A stretch of 64,000 bases of DNA from Taudactylus pleione (Eukaryota > Chordata > Amphibia > Anura > Myobatrachidae). How positions within the stretch are numbered: position 1 is the first letter of the stretch; each line of letters begins with the position of its first letter. Below are positions 20,897-33,170 of the stretch, one piece after another. The stretch covers positions 10,236,501-10,300,500 of the forward strand of contig JAUIMM010000126.1 of assembly GCA_031769625.1 (NCBI GenBank). The letters are read 5' to 3'. Below the pieces are notes generated by a model. That model was given only the letters and a program-made list of their open reading frames with translations, was not told the DNA's origin and made no database searches. The position numbers and the translations under genes were made by a program.

Positions 20897-22525
20897 AAAA
20901 AAATAATATTTTTTTTGTGCTTGTGAATTGTGTGCGCAGTAGCCGCACGTGCATCAACAAAGTAGTGCCAAGCGTGCGCCTGTGTCATAAGTAAAGGGCC
21001 GGCTGGCTTGACCGTTAAAGGGTGCTGTAACGCCCAAAGTACACTCCAGTCCAAACCAAAAAAAAAATTATTTTCTGTGAATGTGAATTGTGTGCGCAGT
21101 AGCCGCACGTGCATCAACAAAGTAGTGCCAAGCGTGTGCCTGTGTCATAAGTAAAGGGCCAGCTGGCTTGACCATTAAAGGGTGCTGTAACCCCCAAAGT
21201 ACACTCCAGTCCAAACCAAAAAAAAATTATTTTCTGTGTTTGTGAATTGTGTGCGCAGTAGCCGCACGTGCATCAACAAAGTAGTGCCAAGCGTGCGCCT
21301 GTGTCATAAGTAAAGGGCCGGCTGGCTTGACCGTTAAAGGGTGCTGTAACCCCCAAAGTACACTCCAGTCCAAACCAAAAAAAAAATTATTTTCTGTGTT
21401 TGTGAATTGTGTGCGCAGTAGCCGCACGTGCATCAACAAAGTAGTGCCAAGCGTGCGCCTGTGTCATAAGTAAAGGGCCGGCTGGCTTGACCGTTAAAGG
21501 GTGCTGTAACCCCCAAAGTACACTCCAGTCCAAACCAAAAAAAAAATATTTTCTGTGTTTGTGAATTGTGTGCGCAGTAGCCGCACGTGCATCAACAAAG
21601 TAGTGCCAAGCGTGCGCCTGTGTCATAAGTAAATGGCCAGCTGGCTTGACCGTTAAAGGGTGCTGTAACCCCCAAAGTACACTCCAGTCCAAACCAAAAA
21701 AAAAATTATTTTCTGTGTTTGTGAATTGTGTGCACAGTAGCCGCACGTGCATCAACAAAGTAGTGCCAAGCGTGCGCCTGTGTCTTAAGTGAAAGGCCGG
21801 CTGGCTTGACCGTTAAAGGGTGCTGTAACCCCCAAAGTACACTCCAGTCCAAACCAAAAAAAAAATTATTTTCTGTGTTTGTGAATTGTGTGCGCAGTAG
21901 CCGCACGTGCATCAACAAAGTAGTGCCAAGCATGCACCTGTGTCATAAGTAAAGGGCCGGCTGGCTTGACCGTTAAAGGGTGCTGTAACCCCCAAAGTAC
22001 ACTCCAGTCCAAACCAAAAAAAAAATTATTTTGTGTGTTTGTGAATTGTGTGCGCAGTAGCCGCACGTGCATCAACAAAGTAGTGCCAAGCGTGCGCCTG
22101 TGTCATAAGTAAAGGGCCGGCTGGCTTGACCGTTAAAGGGTGCTGTAACCCCCAAAGTACACTCCAGTCCAAACCAAAAAGAAATTATTTTCTGTGTTTG
22201 TGAACTGTGTGCGCAGTAGCCGCACGTGCATCAACAAAGTAGTGCCAAGCGTGCGCATGTGTCATAAGTAAAGGGCCGGCTGGCTTGACCGTTAAAGGGT
22301 GCTGTAACCCCCAAAGTACACTCCAGTCCAAACCAAAAAAAAATTATTTTCTGTGTTTGTGAATTGTGTGCGCAGTAGCCGCACGTGCATCAACAAAGGA
22401 GCAGCGCCAAGCGTGCGCCTGTGTCCCATAAGTAAAGAGCTGGCTGGCTCATTTCTTAAAGGCTGGTGTAACCCACAAAGTGCACTACTCTCCAGCAAAA
22501 ATATAAAAATATTTTCTGTGTTTAG
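20897..22525. repeat. 160-bp tandem array, ten units, hAT copy 1
   Basis: Units begin at the word GTGAATTGTGTGCGCAGTAG at about 20925, 21085, 21243, 21403, 21562, 21722, 21882, 22042, 22200 and 22358. Each has GCACGTGCATCAACAAAG, GTCATAAGTAAAGGGCC, GTGCTGTAACCC and an A-run. The last unit is divergent. Nearly all units are of the CCCCCAAAG type. The array lies between promoter and start codon. Confidence 0.95.
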
Positions 22526-22557
22526 CCGCACCTATATATCAAATCGATATAACATAA

Positions 22558-25500
22558 ATGGAGGACCAAATTTCTCCGATAAAAATAAAATAGAGAAAGA
22601 TCAAGAACCACTTCCTCCTAGTGCTGAAGCTGCTGCCACTAGTCATGACATAGACGATAACATGCCATCAACGTCGTCTGCCATGGCCAATGCCCAATGT
22701 CATAATAGAGGGCACATACAATCCCAAATGACAAAGTTCAGGAAAATGACCTTGAAAAAAACATTTAAATCAGCTGAAGAGAAACGTAAACTTGCCAATA
22801 TGCCATTTACGACACGGAGTGGCAAGGAACGGCTAAGGTCGATCCCTAGTATGTTCATGACTAGTGGTTCAGCTTCACATGATGATGGAAGTCCTCCTCC
22901 CCCTAAAAAAATCAAAAGATTTAAGCTGGCAAAAGCACAGCGAAGAACTGTGCTTTCTAAGAAGATATCACAAATCCCCAAGGAGAGTCCAAGTGTGGTG
23001 GTGGTTGCGATGCCTGACCTTCCCAGCACTGGACGGGAAGAGGTGGCTCTTTCCACCATTTGCACGCCCCCTGCAAGTGCTGAAAGGAGCACCCACAGTC
23101 CACTTGCTGATATGCCAATTGAAGATGTCACTGTTGAAGTACAACAGGATGAGGATACTGGTGTAGCTGGCGCTGAGGAGGAAGTTGGCGAGGAGGATTC
23201 TGATGGTGATGTGGATTGTTTAAATCAGGCTCCGGGGGAGACAGTTGTTGTCCGTGGGATGAAAAAGCCCATCACGGTCATGCCTGGGCAGAAGACCAAA
23301 CATTCCACCTCTTTGGTCTGGCAATATTTCTATCCAAATCCGGACAACAACTGTCTTGCCATATGTACCATATGTAAAGGTGAAATAAGTAGGGGTAGGG
23401 ACGTCAACCACCTAGGAACATCCTCCCTTATACGGCACCTGCAGCGCGTTCATAAAAAGTTACTGTCAAGTTCAGAAACTTTGGCTAAGACCGTAAGCTG
23501 TCCAGGGACACCTAAATCCCGTTGTCCTGTTGTATCCAAGCACCTGCAAACCACACCGTCAACTCCCTCCTCGTCAATTTCCTCCTTAGTCAGGATCGGA
23601 AGTAGTCCTGCAGGCCATGTCACTGGCATGACTGACTCTCCGATGTGGGATTCCTCCGGAGGATCCTGCATTGCTATGCCTACTGCTGCGGCTGCTGCTG
23701 TTGCTGCTGCTGGGAGTCATTCATCATCCCAGAGAGGAAGTAGGAACACCACTACTTTTACTAAACAATTGACCCTCCAACAGTCCTTAGCGAGGAGGTT
23801 GAAGTATGACAGCAGTCATCCTGAAGCAAAATGTATAACTGAGGCCTTGACTGCTATGTTGGTGTTAGACGTGCGTCCGGTATCCGCCATTAGTGCAGTG
23901 GGATTTAGACAATTAATGGAGGTAGTGTGTCCCCGGTTCCAAATCCCGTCTAGATTCCACTTCACTAGGCAGGCGATACCGAGACTGTACAGAAACGTCA
24001 GAAAAAGTGTCCTCAGTGTCCTGAAAAATGCCATTGTACACAATGTCCACTTAACCACGGACAGGTGGACAAGTGGAACAGGGCAGACTAAGGACTATAT
24101 GACTGTGACAGCCCACTGGGTAGATGTATCACCTTATGCAGCAACAGTAGCAGCGTCACCAGTAGCAGCATCTCAGAAACGCCAGCTCGTTCCAAGGCAG
24201 GCTACGCTGTGTATCACTGGTTTCAGTAAGAGGCACACCGCCAACAACCTCTTAGAGAAACTGAGGGAAATCATCGCCCAGTGGCTTACCCCACTTAGAC
24301 TCTCCTGGGGATTTGTGATATCTGACAACGCCACCAATATTGTGCGGGCATTACATCTGGGCAAATTCCAGCACGTCCCATGTTTTGCTCACACAATAAA
24401 CTTGGTGGTGCAGAATTTTCTGAAAAGCGACAGGGGCGTGCAGGAGACGCTTTGGGTGGCCCGAAAAATTTCTGGCCACTTTCGCCATTCAGCGACTGTG
24501 TGCCGAAGACTGGAGCACCAGCAAACACTCTTGAACCTGCCCAGCCATCACCTGAAGCAAGAGGTTGTGACGCGGTGGAACTAAACCCTCTATATGCTTC
24601 AGAGGATGGAGGAGCAGCAAAAGGCCATACAAGCCTATACATCCACCTATGACATAGGCAAAGGAGGGGGTATGCACCTGACTCAAGCGCAGTGGAGAAT
24701 GATTTCTGTGTTGTGCATGGTTCTCCAGCCCTTCGAACTTGCCACACGTGAAGTCAGTTCAGACACTGCCAGCTTGAGTCAGGTCATTCCCCTCATCAGG
24801 CTTTTGCAGAAGCAGCTGGAGAAAGTTAAGGAGGAGCTAAGACGGAGCGATTCCACTCGGCATGTGGGACTTGTGGATTAAGCCCTTCATTCGCTTTGCC
24901 AGGATTCCAGGGTGGTCAATCTGTTGAATTCAGACCACTACATTTTGGCCACCGTGCTCGATCCTAGGTTTAAAGCCTATGTGGTGTCTCTCTTTCCGGC
25001 CGACACAAGCCAGCAGAGGTGCAAAGACCTGCTGGTGTACACACTGTCAGCTGAAGCGGAACATGACACGTCAACAGCTCCTTTTTCATTTTCTCCCGCA
25101 ACTGGGGCTGCCAGGAAAAAACTTAGGTATCCTAAGCAACCCGCTGGCGGTGATGAAGGGCAGGCAGGACCAAGTTTGGACATCTGGTCCGGACTGAAGG
25201 ACATGGCAACAATTTCTGACATGTCTACTGTCACTGCATATGATACTGTCACCATTGACAGAATGGTGGAGGATTACATCGGTGACAGCATCCACGTAGG
25301 CATGTCAGACAGTCTATATCTGTACTGGCAGGAAAAAGAGGCAATTTGGATCCCGCTGTACAAACTGGCTCTATTTTACCTGAGTTGCCCCCCCTCCAGT
25401 GTGTACTCCGAAAGAGTGTTTAGTGCAGCCGGGAACCTTGTCAGCGAAAGGCGTAGGAGGTTGCTTCCACAGAATGTGGAGAAGATGATGTTCATCAAAA

Positions 25501-25670
25501 TGAATTATCAGCTCTTCCAGGGAGACCAGCCTCCAGAACGTACAGAGGGACCTGTGGTGGTGGATTCAAGTGGGGACGAGTTAATACTTTGTGAGGATGA
25601 GGATGTACACACTGAAGAGGGTGAGGAATCGGTGGATGAGGAGGATGAGGATGACATCTTGCCTCCATAG
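22558..25670 (+). pseudogene. hAT transposase, copy 1, inactivated
   Basis: Same protein as 51675-54788 over its whole length, but with at least three lesions. One base is missing just after the start (near 22571), shifting the frame. TAA at 24582-24584 stands where copy 2 has TCA (Ser). TAA at 24879-24881 stands where copy 2 has GAA... in frame after GTGGAT (Glu). The BED-type finger (CTIC...RHLQRVH), TTDRWTS, SDNATN and SERVFSAAG are all still readable. The upstream open frame from 22353 runs into the transposase because of the frameshift and is not a natural start. Confidence 0.92.
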
Positions 25671-26305
25671 AGCCAGTTTGTGCAGGGACAGATTAATTGC
25701 CAGCTTGTTTTGTGGGGGCCCAAACGAACCAATCATTTCAGCCACAGTTGTGTGGCAGACCCTGGCACTGAAATGATTGGTTTGTTAAAGTGTGCATGTC
25801 CTGTTTATACAATATAAGGGTGGGTGGGAGGGCCCAAGGACAATTCCATCTTGCACCTCTTTTTTTCTTTGCATTATGTACTGTTTGGGGCCTAGTTTTT
25901 CAAACTGCCATCCTGTCTGCCACTGCAGTATCATGCCTAGATGGGTCACGTGTTTGTGCCGCCCACTCGTGTCGCTTAGCATAGTCATCCAGCTAACTCG
26001 GTGCAACCTTTTAGACATAAAAACACTATTGTGAGGTGTGAGGTGTTCAGAATAGACTGGAAATGAGTGGAAATTAAGGTTATTGAGGTTAATAATAGCA
26101 TAGGAGCAGAAAAACCTACAAATTCTGTGATTTTAGCTGTTTTTATGCTTTTTTTTTTAAAAAATACAGATCCAAAACACAAAACCCAGAACCCAAAACA
26201 CGGAAGGGTGGTTTTGGCAAAACCAATCCAGATCCAAAACACGAAGAAAGATAAAGATCCAAAACCAAAACACAAAACACGAAAAGTGGCCGGTGCACAC
26301 CCCTA

Positions 26306-26319
26306 ATATATATATATAT
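26306..26319. repeat. TA microsatellite, right part
   Basis: ATATATATATATAT following hAT copy 1; remainder of the tract at 20284-20384. Confidence 0.85.
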
Positions 26320-26613
26320 TATGCATTCAATATTTGCTTGTGTATATAGCACACACACGGTTTGATTCACATGTTTGTAATTGCCTATAATATTTGCATA
26401 CTTTTTGCTTTCTGAATAGATGTTGGTAATGATCATTTCTTCCTTTATTTCTTTTGCCCATAAACCATTTTTGTTATTATCCTTATTTGCAGGCAATGTG
26501 ATGTAAATGTCTTGGATATATGTCCACCTATGATTGTATAGAGACAAAACTGTGCAAATGTGAATTACTAATACGAGGCATATTATAAAAGGATTATTAC
26601 TTTTCTTGTGACT
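26320..26613. other. AT-rich stretch, nothing recognised
   Basis: No ORF or repeat that I can support. Confidence 0.5.
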
Positions 26614-26932
26614 TAAGCTGGGTATACATTAAAAGATGTGTACCCAGTGATGCGAAGGGTAATCCCCCCGCCAACGGGACAACATATAAAGCGGCTGGTG
26701 CACATTAGATTAGGTATTCGACCGCCAAATATGTTGGCCCCTGCTGCATCCCTCAGCTTGTCAGATGCATCGTCAGTTTGAGCTGCCTGTAGGGAGACCT
26801 GATGATGCAGCTGATGACCAAATGGGAGCACACAACAGCCGACATAGTGGGTACACACTAGATGATTTTAATGATATGTCGGCCCAATCTGTCTGATCAG
26901 GCAAAACATTTTATAATGTGTACCCAGCTTTA
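26614..26932. mobile_element. MITE-like element with AAGCTGGGTA ends
   Basis: Left AAGCTGGGTATACATT and right AATGTGTACCCAGCTT form inverted ends of about 16 bp. Internally the words GTGTACCCAG and TGGGTACACA recur. About 320 bp, noncoding. Confidence 0.75.
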
Positions 26933-28229
26933 GTAATAACAGTATCTCATAATGGCAATTATAAGTAAACAGTACAATTTGCAACATAAGTAACAGACAT
27001 ATCTACACACATGCTGGTAACATTTTACTGTGTTACATAATTTAATAATTTAAGGACGTAGACAAATATCAAATCTACAACTATCTGTGAGCATCAGGAA
27101 TAGAATCAGTCCATATTAAAGAACATAAATTGCAAACACCAAGAGCAACAGCAATCTGCAATTAATGGACATATTTATCTAGAAGATTGCCATGTAATAT
27201 TTTACTATTCTTTTATAAGAAGGATGAATACAATTATAAACTACTTTTATCTGATATTTTAATCAATAGGAGGATAATCCCACTGCTGAATCATAACCCT
27301 ATATAGTATAGGACAATTCCCTGTCCATACAAATATTGGATGGTATGATGCAATGGGATATGTCTATAACATTTATTAACTTATTCCAGATCTGGGTAAC
27401 CATTAATTTTGAAACAACGATATAAAACTTATATTTTAAAACTATATAGTCTAAAGAAGTGCGCCACAAAAAAGACTTTCTTCTTTCCTTGTATTTATGT
27501 ATACATATTAATTTGTCTCTGGGTGCACCAGCAACCCTAGTGGAATATCCTGTTCCTAAGTACAGGAGAGATTATCCATCTAATGCTGGTTTTTCCAAAA
27601 TTAGATAAAATAATTATAAGGATCTTTTGCAGAATCTTTGTTTGATCATTGTGTTAGCCAATCTCACAATTTCAGGATTTTCCAATTGAAACATACAGTC
27701 CTATTTAAAAGACACAACCTCTTTATTATAGATTGAGTAGTCATTGTCAAAGTTGCAGTAAGTACATTTTTATGCTCCATGGATATGTAAAGTTTGTATA
27801 TGTCCGTACTCCACTCCAATGGGCTATCAGCTATGCAATTGCTTTTACAAGTTAATGAGTACTTACTCTTGACACATGTTGACTATCTGTGTAAGCCCGT
27901 GTGACCCTTTGTACTTATAACCACATTAAATCACTTACAAAATACTGATTTTGTATGGTAAGGTGTAAATGTGGATGAGGTGCTAATGTCTCGGTTGAAC
28001 TATAAAAACTGGCACCCCTTAGAGACTATTAACCTCTCCTGGAACTACACTGATGATGTCTAGTCTCCATGCTCTCCACCCAGGAAGTCTGTCAGCATAG
28101 ACACGAGGTTCCCCAGACTGAACTATGTTATACATCTATGATCTGAGCTCAGCAAATATAAATCCTTTTTCTATCATTACTATTATTTTGTCTTTTGTGT
28201 TCACTTAATCACGTGTTATTTTCAGATTG
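26933..28229. other. AT-rich intergenic stretch
   Basis: I see no gene, named repeat or strong hairpin. Could be intergenic or intronic. Confidence 0.5.
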
Positions 28230-28598
28230 AGTATGGGACGCCGGCAATCGGGATCTAGGCTGTCAGAATCCCAATGCCAGGATCCAGACAGGATCAACAT
28301 ACAGACACTTGTTGGTCGGTATGCTAACCCTCACCCTCTGTATGTTAACCCTTCCTCTTTTGGAGCCTAACTCTAACCCCCCCTTAGTGCCTGAATCTAA
28401 CCTCCTTCTCCCTGTACCTTAAACCTAACCCTCTCCCCCTAGTGCCTAACCCTAACCCCTAAACCTAACCCTTCCCCCAACCCTGCTACTTACCTTATGT
28501 ATCCAGGCGTTTGAGATGCTAGCCAGGTTTCTGACTCTGTAATGTATTCTGATTTTGTAATGTAAGCATCGACTGCCGAAATGCCAACCGTATCCCAT
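28230..28598. mobile_element. Foldback element with telomere-like CCTAACCC tract
   Basis: Begins GTATGGGACGCCGGC and ends ACCGTATCCCA, an imperfect inverted repeat. The middle (28320-28490) is a degenerate run of TAACCCT and GCCTAACCCTAACC words. A related, longer foldback is at 39845-40631 with the same GCCGGCATCCCATA end. Confidence 0.65.
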
Positions 28599-28677
28599 TA
28601 TTTTCACTGATATTTCTGTAATTTAAATCCAACTGGGTACAACTGGTAAGTGCTTTCTAATTTCAAACTGTGTATAC

Positions 28678-29082
28678 AGGACCTTATTCTGCAGTGCATG
28701 CATGCTCAGGACCTGTTCTGCCCATGTTCAGCACGGGTCCTGTAAAATCGCATGCTCCCCCCGTATGCTTCTATCTCATTGACAGCCAGAGGCATGTCAC
28801 CCCCAATATCTGGGAGTGGCAGACTTCCTGGCTTCGCAGGCTGACAGGAACTGGCCAGGCTGTGGTAAGCTGCATCTACTGCAGCTTGGCCAAAGGGGCA
28901 ACCATCGTGACTGATGGTTTTGATGGTGATCTCAGGCTGCAACCTTGGTTGCAAGGCTGGGATCGCAGATGAGCAAGGAAGTGTCAGACACCTCCTGCTG
29001 CATTTGCATCTTTGCAGGATGGAATTGCACAACCAATTGTGAGTGTCTTTGCACTTCCATCCTCTGCTGAATAAGGCCCATA
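28678..29082. mobile_element. MITE-like element with GGCCTTATTC ends
   Basis: Left GGACCTTATTCTGCAG and right GCTGAATAAGGCCC are inverted ends with a few mismatches. About 400 bp, with internal GGTTGCAAG/CTTGGTTG pairs. Noncoding. Confidence 0.7.
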
Positions 29083-30085
29083 GTACATGCACATGCACAC
29101 ACACGTATTTCTGTGTATGAGCTATTTGTATCCCTGATGACATTGCAGTAAATGCATTGAAACAATGGATGTTATACAGCCTGTATATTGGTTGCTTACT
29201 ATCTATATTTGACAGAAATCAATATGTAGTCACTAATATTGTAGCCAAAATATAATATAAATACTTATAATAGTACAATTTCACATCCCTTTTAGTCAGT
29301 GCAGGCTGCGGTCCTGTGGATACTCCTTGTGTGGCCCAGAATTCTGTGACAAATGGAAAAAAGTACCCAATACTGAAGTATATTCTATATCTTGCACCAC
29401 ATGAGAAATCAGAAAATAGTGCTTACATGCTAAGCTTCGTACCAAAATTTAGAAGATATGTGCTTACTTGTTTTACTTGACAGGGTCCTTCTCACAGCTT
29501 CGGTATTGGTATGGTATTCCTCCCTTCTTGCAGCCATACAAGAAAAGGTCAGATTGTGGAAGTTCCAGCAATCACTATATTTCAGTCCAAGTTGCATTGG
29601 GACCCCTGATGTGATTCCAAAGAGCATATGGTGAAAGTTGGATTGCTGGATGTTATGATAGAGCATTTTATCTTTCTGTAAATTGGAGAATGATGTGGGC
29701 AGAGCAGACATTGATATGCATTGCATTTGGCAGTGTATTCTTACCACTCTCAGGAACCATTAATTTGCTGTTTTGAATCTAATGACCCCTCCCCATCTCT
29801 TGGGGCTTGGTGAGACTTGCCTGGTTGCTGCTTGCTAAATGCTGGCTGCAAAAAATACAAAACAGATGACATTTCCAACATATAAATTAGGGTATAGGTA
29901 GTAATGAGTATAGATTATGGAAGATAATTTTAAGGTTAATGATTTAATGTGATTAATTAAGATGAAGGGTTTCTTAATGAGACTGAGGGAGGTATTTATG
30001 GAGTTAATATAAATACATTTAATTATTTGATAATGTTGGGGTGAAATAATAATGGGGATTATAAAGGTAATATAAGAAAGGTAGT
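29083..30085. other. Intergenic stretch, nothing recognised
   Basis: A 105-codon minus-strand frame at 29430-29747 has no motif and no start context I trust. Otherwise AT-rich sequence. Confidence 0.5.
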
Positions 30086-30990
30086 CAAAAAATACTCTGT
30101 ATTATATGGTGGGCACAACTACTCTTGGTATTATATGGCAGTCACTGATGCTCTTTATTATTTTGCAGTAATATATACTGCATAATATTACAGTCATTGA
30201 TACTCTGTGTATTGTTTTGTGGTCACTGATGCTCTCTGTATTGTATGGTGGTCACAGTTACTTTCTGTATTGTATGGTGGCCATTGATGCTCTCTGTATT
30301 ATATGGCAGTCAGTGATGCACTTTTTATTGTATAATAGTCAATGATTCTCTCTGCATTGTATGGAAGTGATTGATGTGCTCTGTATTGTTTGGCAGTCAA
30401 TGATCTCTGCATTATATGGTCATCATTGATGATCTCTGCATTGTATGGCAGTCACTAATGCTCTCTATGATATATGACGGTAACTGATGCATTCTTTACT
30501 GTATGGTGGTCAATGAAACTCTCTGTATTGTATGATGTTCACTGAAGTTCTCTTTAATATATGGCAGTAACTGATTCTGTTTTATATGGTTTTCACAACT
30601 GCACTGTGTGTAGCAGTTACTGATGCTCTCTGTATTATATGATGGTCACACTTTTGGTCTTCATTATAAGGCGGCCGCTCAGGCTCTTTGTATTACATGG
30701 TGGCCACTGATGCTCCCTGTATTAGACGGTGGTTACTGATGCTCTCTGTATTATATGGCAGTCACAACTGCTCTGTATTGTATAACAATCACTGATGCTA
30801 TCTGTATTTTATGGAAGTTACTGATGTCTTCATTATATGGCAATAACTATGATATTCTTTGCATTATATGTGACAGTCATTATGATGTTATCTGCATTAA
30901 ACAGTGGCCACTGTGATTTTGTTTGCATTATATGGTGATCACTGTGATGTTTTCTGCATTTCATGGTGGTCACTGAAATGTATGGGTTCC
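30086..30990. repeat. Degenerate ~30-bp minisatellite
   Basis: Some thirty imperfect copies of TGCTCTCTGTATTATATGG followed by YRGTCACTGA. Units vary by substitution and short gaps, indicating an old array. Confidence 0.88.
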
Positions 30991-31149
30991 TCTCCAGACC
31001 TAGGATGAAATTACATATGCACGTCCGATATAACTGTAGTCTTATGACATCAGATCCCAGTTCACATAGCCCTGCTTTCCTGTGTTTGATTATTAGAAAA
31101 GTCTTCATGTGGTTTAAACATGCCTGCTGTTCTGCATTGTTCCAGTTAA

Positions 31150-31340
31150 GCCTTGTTCCTACCTTGTACTTTGGAAACTATGTGTACTGAAGTCTTGCTG
31201 TCTAATCCCTGCCTGTACCTTGCCAGTCTTACTAAGGCTACATATACTGAAATCCTGCTGTCTGATCCTTGCCCGTGCCTCACCAGTCTGAGTAGGCTAT
31301 ATGTACCAAAGTCCTGCTTTCTAATCCTTGTCTGTACCCA
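31150..31340. repeat. ~65-bp tandem repeat, three units
   Basis: CTACATGTACTGAARTCCTGC, CTGATCCYTGCC and CTTRCCAGTCT words recur at about 65-bp spacing. Degenerate. Confidence 0.75.
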
Positions 31341-31731
31341 GGGCTATCGACAGTTCCACTGGGCCCCAGTACTGGAATTGCCAACTTGGGGAGTTGTGGC
31401 CAGGCCCCATCCTTACAAAAGAATAAAAACATATTCTGGGGGGCACCAGTTAACAACATAACAACATTGATTCTACCAAGCAGGCATATTCTAAGGTTTT
31501 GCCAGATCTGAATCTTTGACCTAGTTTTCTGAAAGGTAGGTTCAAAATTTTCAATGAAAAGATCTGAGATTTGTGTGATGGTCACACTTATTTGGTTTTT
31601 GTCATATTGAACATTGTATGGCAGCAGTTATAAATTTGGAATATGATTGTACTGATATTAAAATGCATAGTATGTGACAGTTAGTTGTAAAGAGCATAGT
31701 GTTATATTTGGTTGTTTGCCAACCAACATTG
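31341..31731. other. Unassigned stretch
   Basis: GGGCCCCAGTACTGG near 31366 and GGGGGGCACCAG near 31438 hint at a decayed dispersed repeat. No gene. Confidence 0.4.
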
Positions 31732-32035
31732 GGCCTGATTCAGAGTTCGGAATAGAGTGTGATATCTCTCTCAACTGTGAACCTGAACAAACCATATTAC
31801 AATGCAAGGGGTGTAAATACATACATTTTTTGCATGTGGGGTAAATACTGGCTAATTTTGCATGTAGCCCACAAATACTGCACAGCTTTTATTATTACTC
31901 TACAATTTAGATGTCAGTTTGGAAACACTCCTCCCAAAACTAAATCTCTCTGCACACTTTAAATCTGCCCCACCTGCAGTGCAGCATGGTTTCACCAAGA
32001 TGATCAGTTGAGAGAGATATCTCACTCTATTCCCA
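31732..32035. mobile_element. MITE with GGCCTGATTCAGAG end
   Basis: Flanked by TTG (31729-31731 and 32036-32038). Left end GGCCTGATTCAGAGTTCGG, then GAATAGAGTGTGATATCTCT, which is repeated inverted at the right (AGAGATATCTCACTCTATTC). TIR about 30 bp. Shares its outer end with the hairpin-chain elements, but its body differs. Confidence 0.82.
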
Positions 32036-32093
32036 TTGTCTTCTACATATATGTCATAGTCAGGTCAATCATCTGTGAAAAGTATAAACATTT

Positions 32094-32580
32094 AGGGGCC
32101 TGTGTATCAAGATTTTTTTTTTCATAAATTCTGTAGAATCTGCAGTTTCTGCTTAATTTTATAAACTGTTGCTTGTCTAAATTGTTGCATGTACTAATGG
32201 CACATAGCAGGAGATTTCTCAGCCCTTTGTACCAAACTCTAAAAAACTAAGCTTTTCGGAGTTTGAACGCAGTAATTTACACCATCTTCAGATGATGCAA
32301 ACTGCTTTAAGCCTATGGAGGCTTACAAGCAGGAGAGAGATCTTCCAATCTCTCTCCTGCAGCCTCCACTTATTGGCGGTAACTGACACTGTACGCAGCT
32401 TCCACGGGAAAGACTTCTACTAAGTGCCAGGTTTATAACTTGCAGGGACTGTGGTTACCACAACCGCTGTCCCTGTAAGTTCCCCTTTGTACATAGCAGG
32501 GATAATTTCATTAAAAATTAAAAACTCCCCTGCGATATGGATATAATTAATAATCGTGGCAATGCATACATAGGCACCTT
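32094..32580. mobile_element. Foldback element with GGKGCCTRTGTAT ends and inner hairpins
   Basis: Left AGGGGCCTGTGTATCAAG and right, reversed, AAGGTGCCTATGTATGCA. Inner stems: CAGGAGAGAGAT/ATCTCTCTCCTG (32332-32361) and a CAGGGAC-GTGGT stem at about 32440-32480. About 490 bp, noncoding. Organised like the other hairpin-chain elements though unrelated in sequence. Confidence 0.7.
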
Positions 32581-32587
32581 AATAAAC

Positions 32588-33170
32588 ATGCAATAGTGAC
32601 GGCACTAGTGAGGAAATATAGGTAAGTCAAATAATATATCTGTTCATTGAGTAAAGGCGGAGATGGCCTCTCTTTTTAAAAGGTATTTTAAAAAATTGTT
32701 TGTAATAGCAATTGACATCGGAAGTCCTCTACAGTTATTAACATATGGTATTTACCTACTCCAACAAAGGATTATATCCAGGTATAAACATCACCAAGTA
32801 AAGATGTTTTTGGGATCCAAACTCTAACCTTGGAGACTTATCACCTCCTAATGATCAAAGTTTTCCTTTTGAGATCTGGATTTATGATACCTGGTAAATA
32901 CCATCTTTATCTGCAACATTGTTTATAACTACATCAGAGAAATAATTGTTTCTATTTGCTGTTTATTTTAAAGAATCTGTGACAGCAGCAAAAATATTTT
33001 AACTATTTATTTCCATGTATTCATTATGTGCATTTTAGTATGTTATGTGTTAGTTATAAATATGTTTGTTTTTTGTTTAAAAGAGAAGCCATCTCTGACT
33101 TTGCTCAATGAACAGATACATTATTTGATTAACCTATTTCCTTACTAGGCAGGTCACTATTGTGTTTTAT
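32588..33170. mobile_element. Foldback element with ~90-bp inverted arms
   Basis: The arm 32590-32690 (CAATAGTGAC, GAGGAAATA, ATCTGTTCATTGAG, GAGATGGC) recurs inverted at 33075-33165. The middle is about 380 bp of AT-rich noncoding sequence. It starts within ten bases of the end of the preceding element. Confidence 0.8.

Larger units (their letters stand above)
20385..26305 (+). mobile_element. hAT element, copy 1 (defective), 5921 bp
   Basis: Ends TAGGGGTGAGCC and GGTGCACACCCCTA form short hAT-type inverted repeats. Flanks are ATATATAT on both sides (20377-20384 and 26306-26313), matching an 8-bp duplication, though the target is itself a TA repeat. Order inside: subterminal palindrome, TATA box (20546-20553), leader with GTAGT and GGGGCTGGC repeats, ten 160-bp units (about 20897-22525), then the transposase. 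Nearly the same as the copy at 47743-55423, but with eleven fewer units and a dead transposase. Confidence 0.93.

Noticed and set aside
22353..22557. Upstream start of the hAT transposase in copy 1 (MFVNCVRSS)
   Set aside because: The open frame joins the transposase only because a base is missing after the true start; copy 2 does not read through there.
28316..28490. CCTAACCC tract as a true interstitial telomere or chromosome end
   Set aside because: The units are degenerate and lie inside an element with inverted ends that recurs at 39845-40631.
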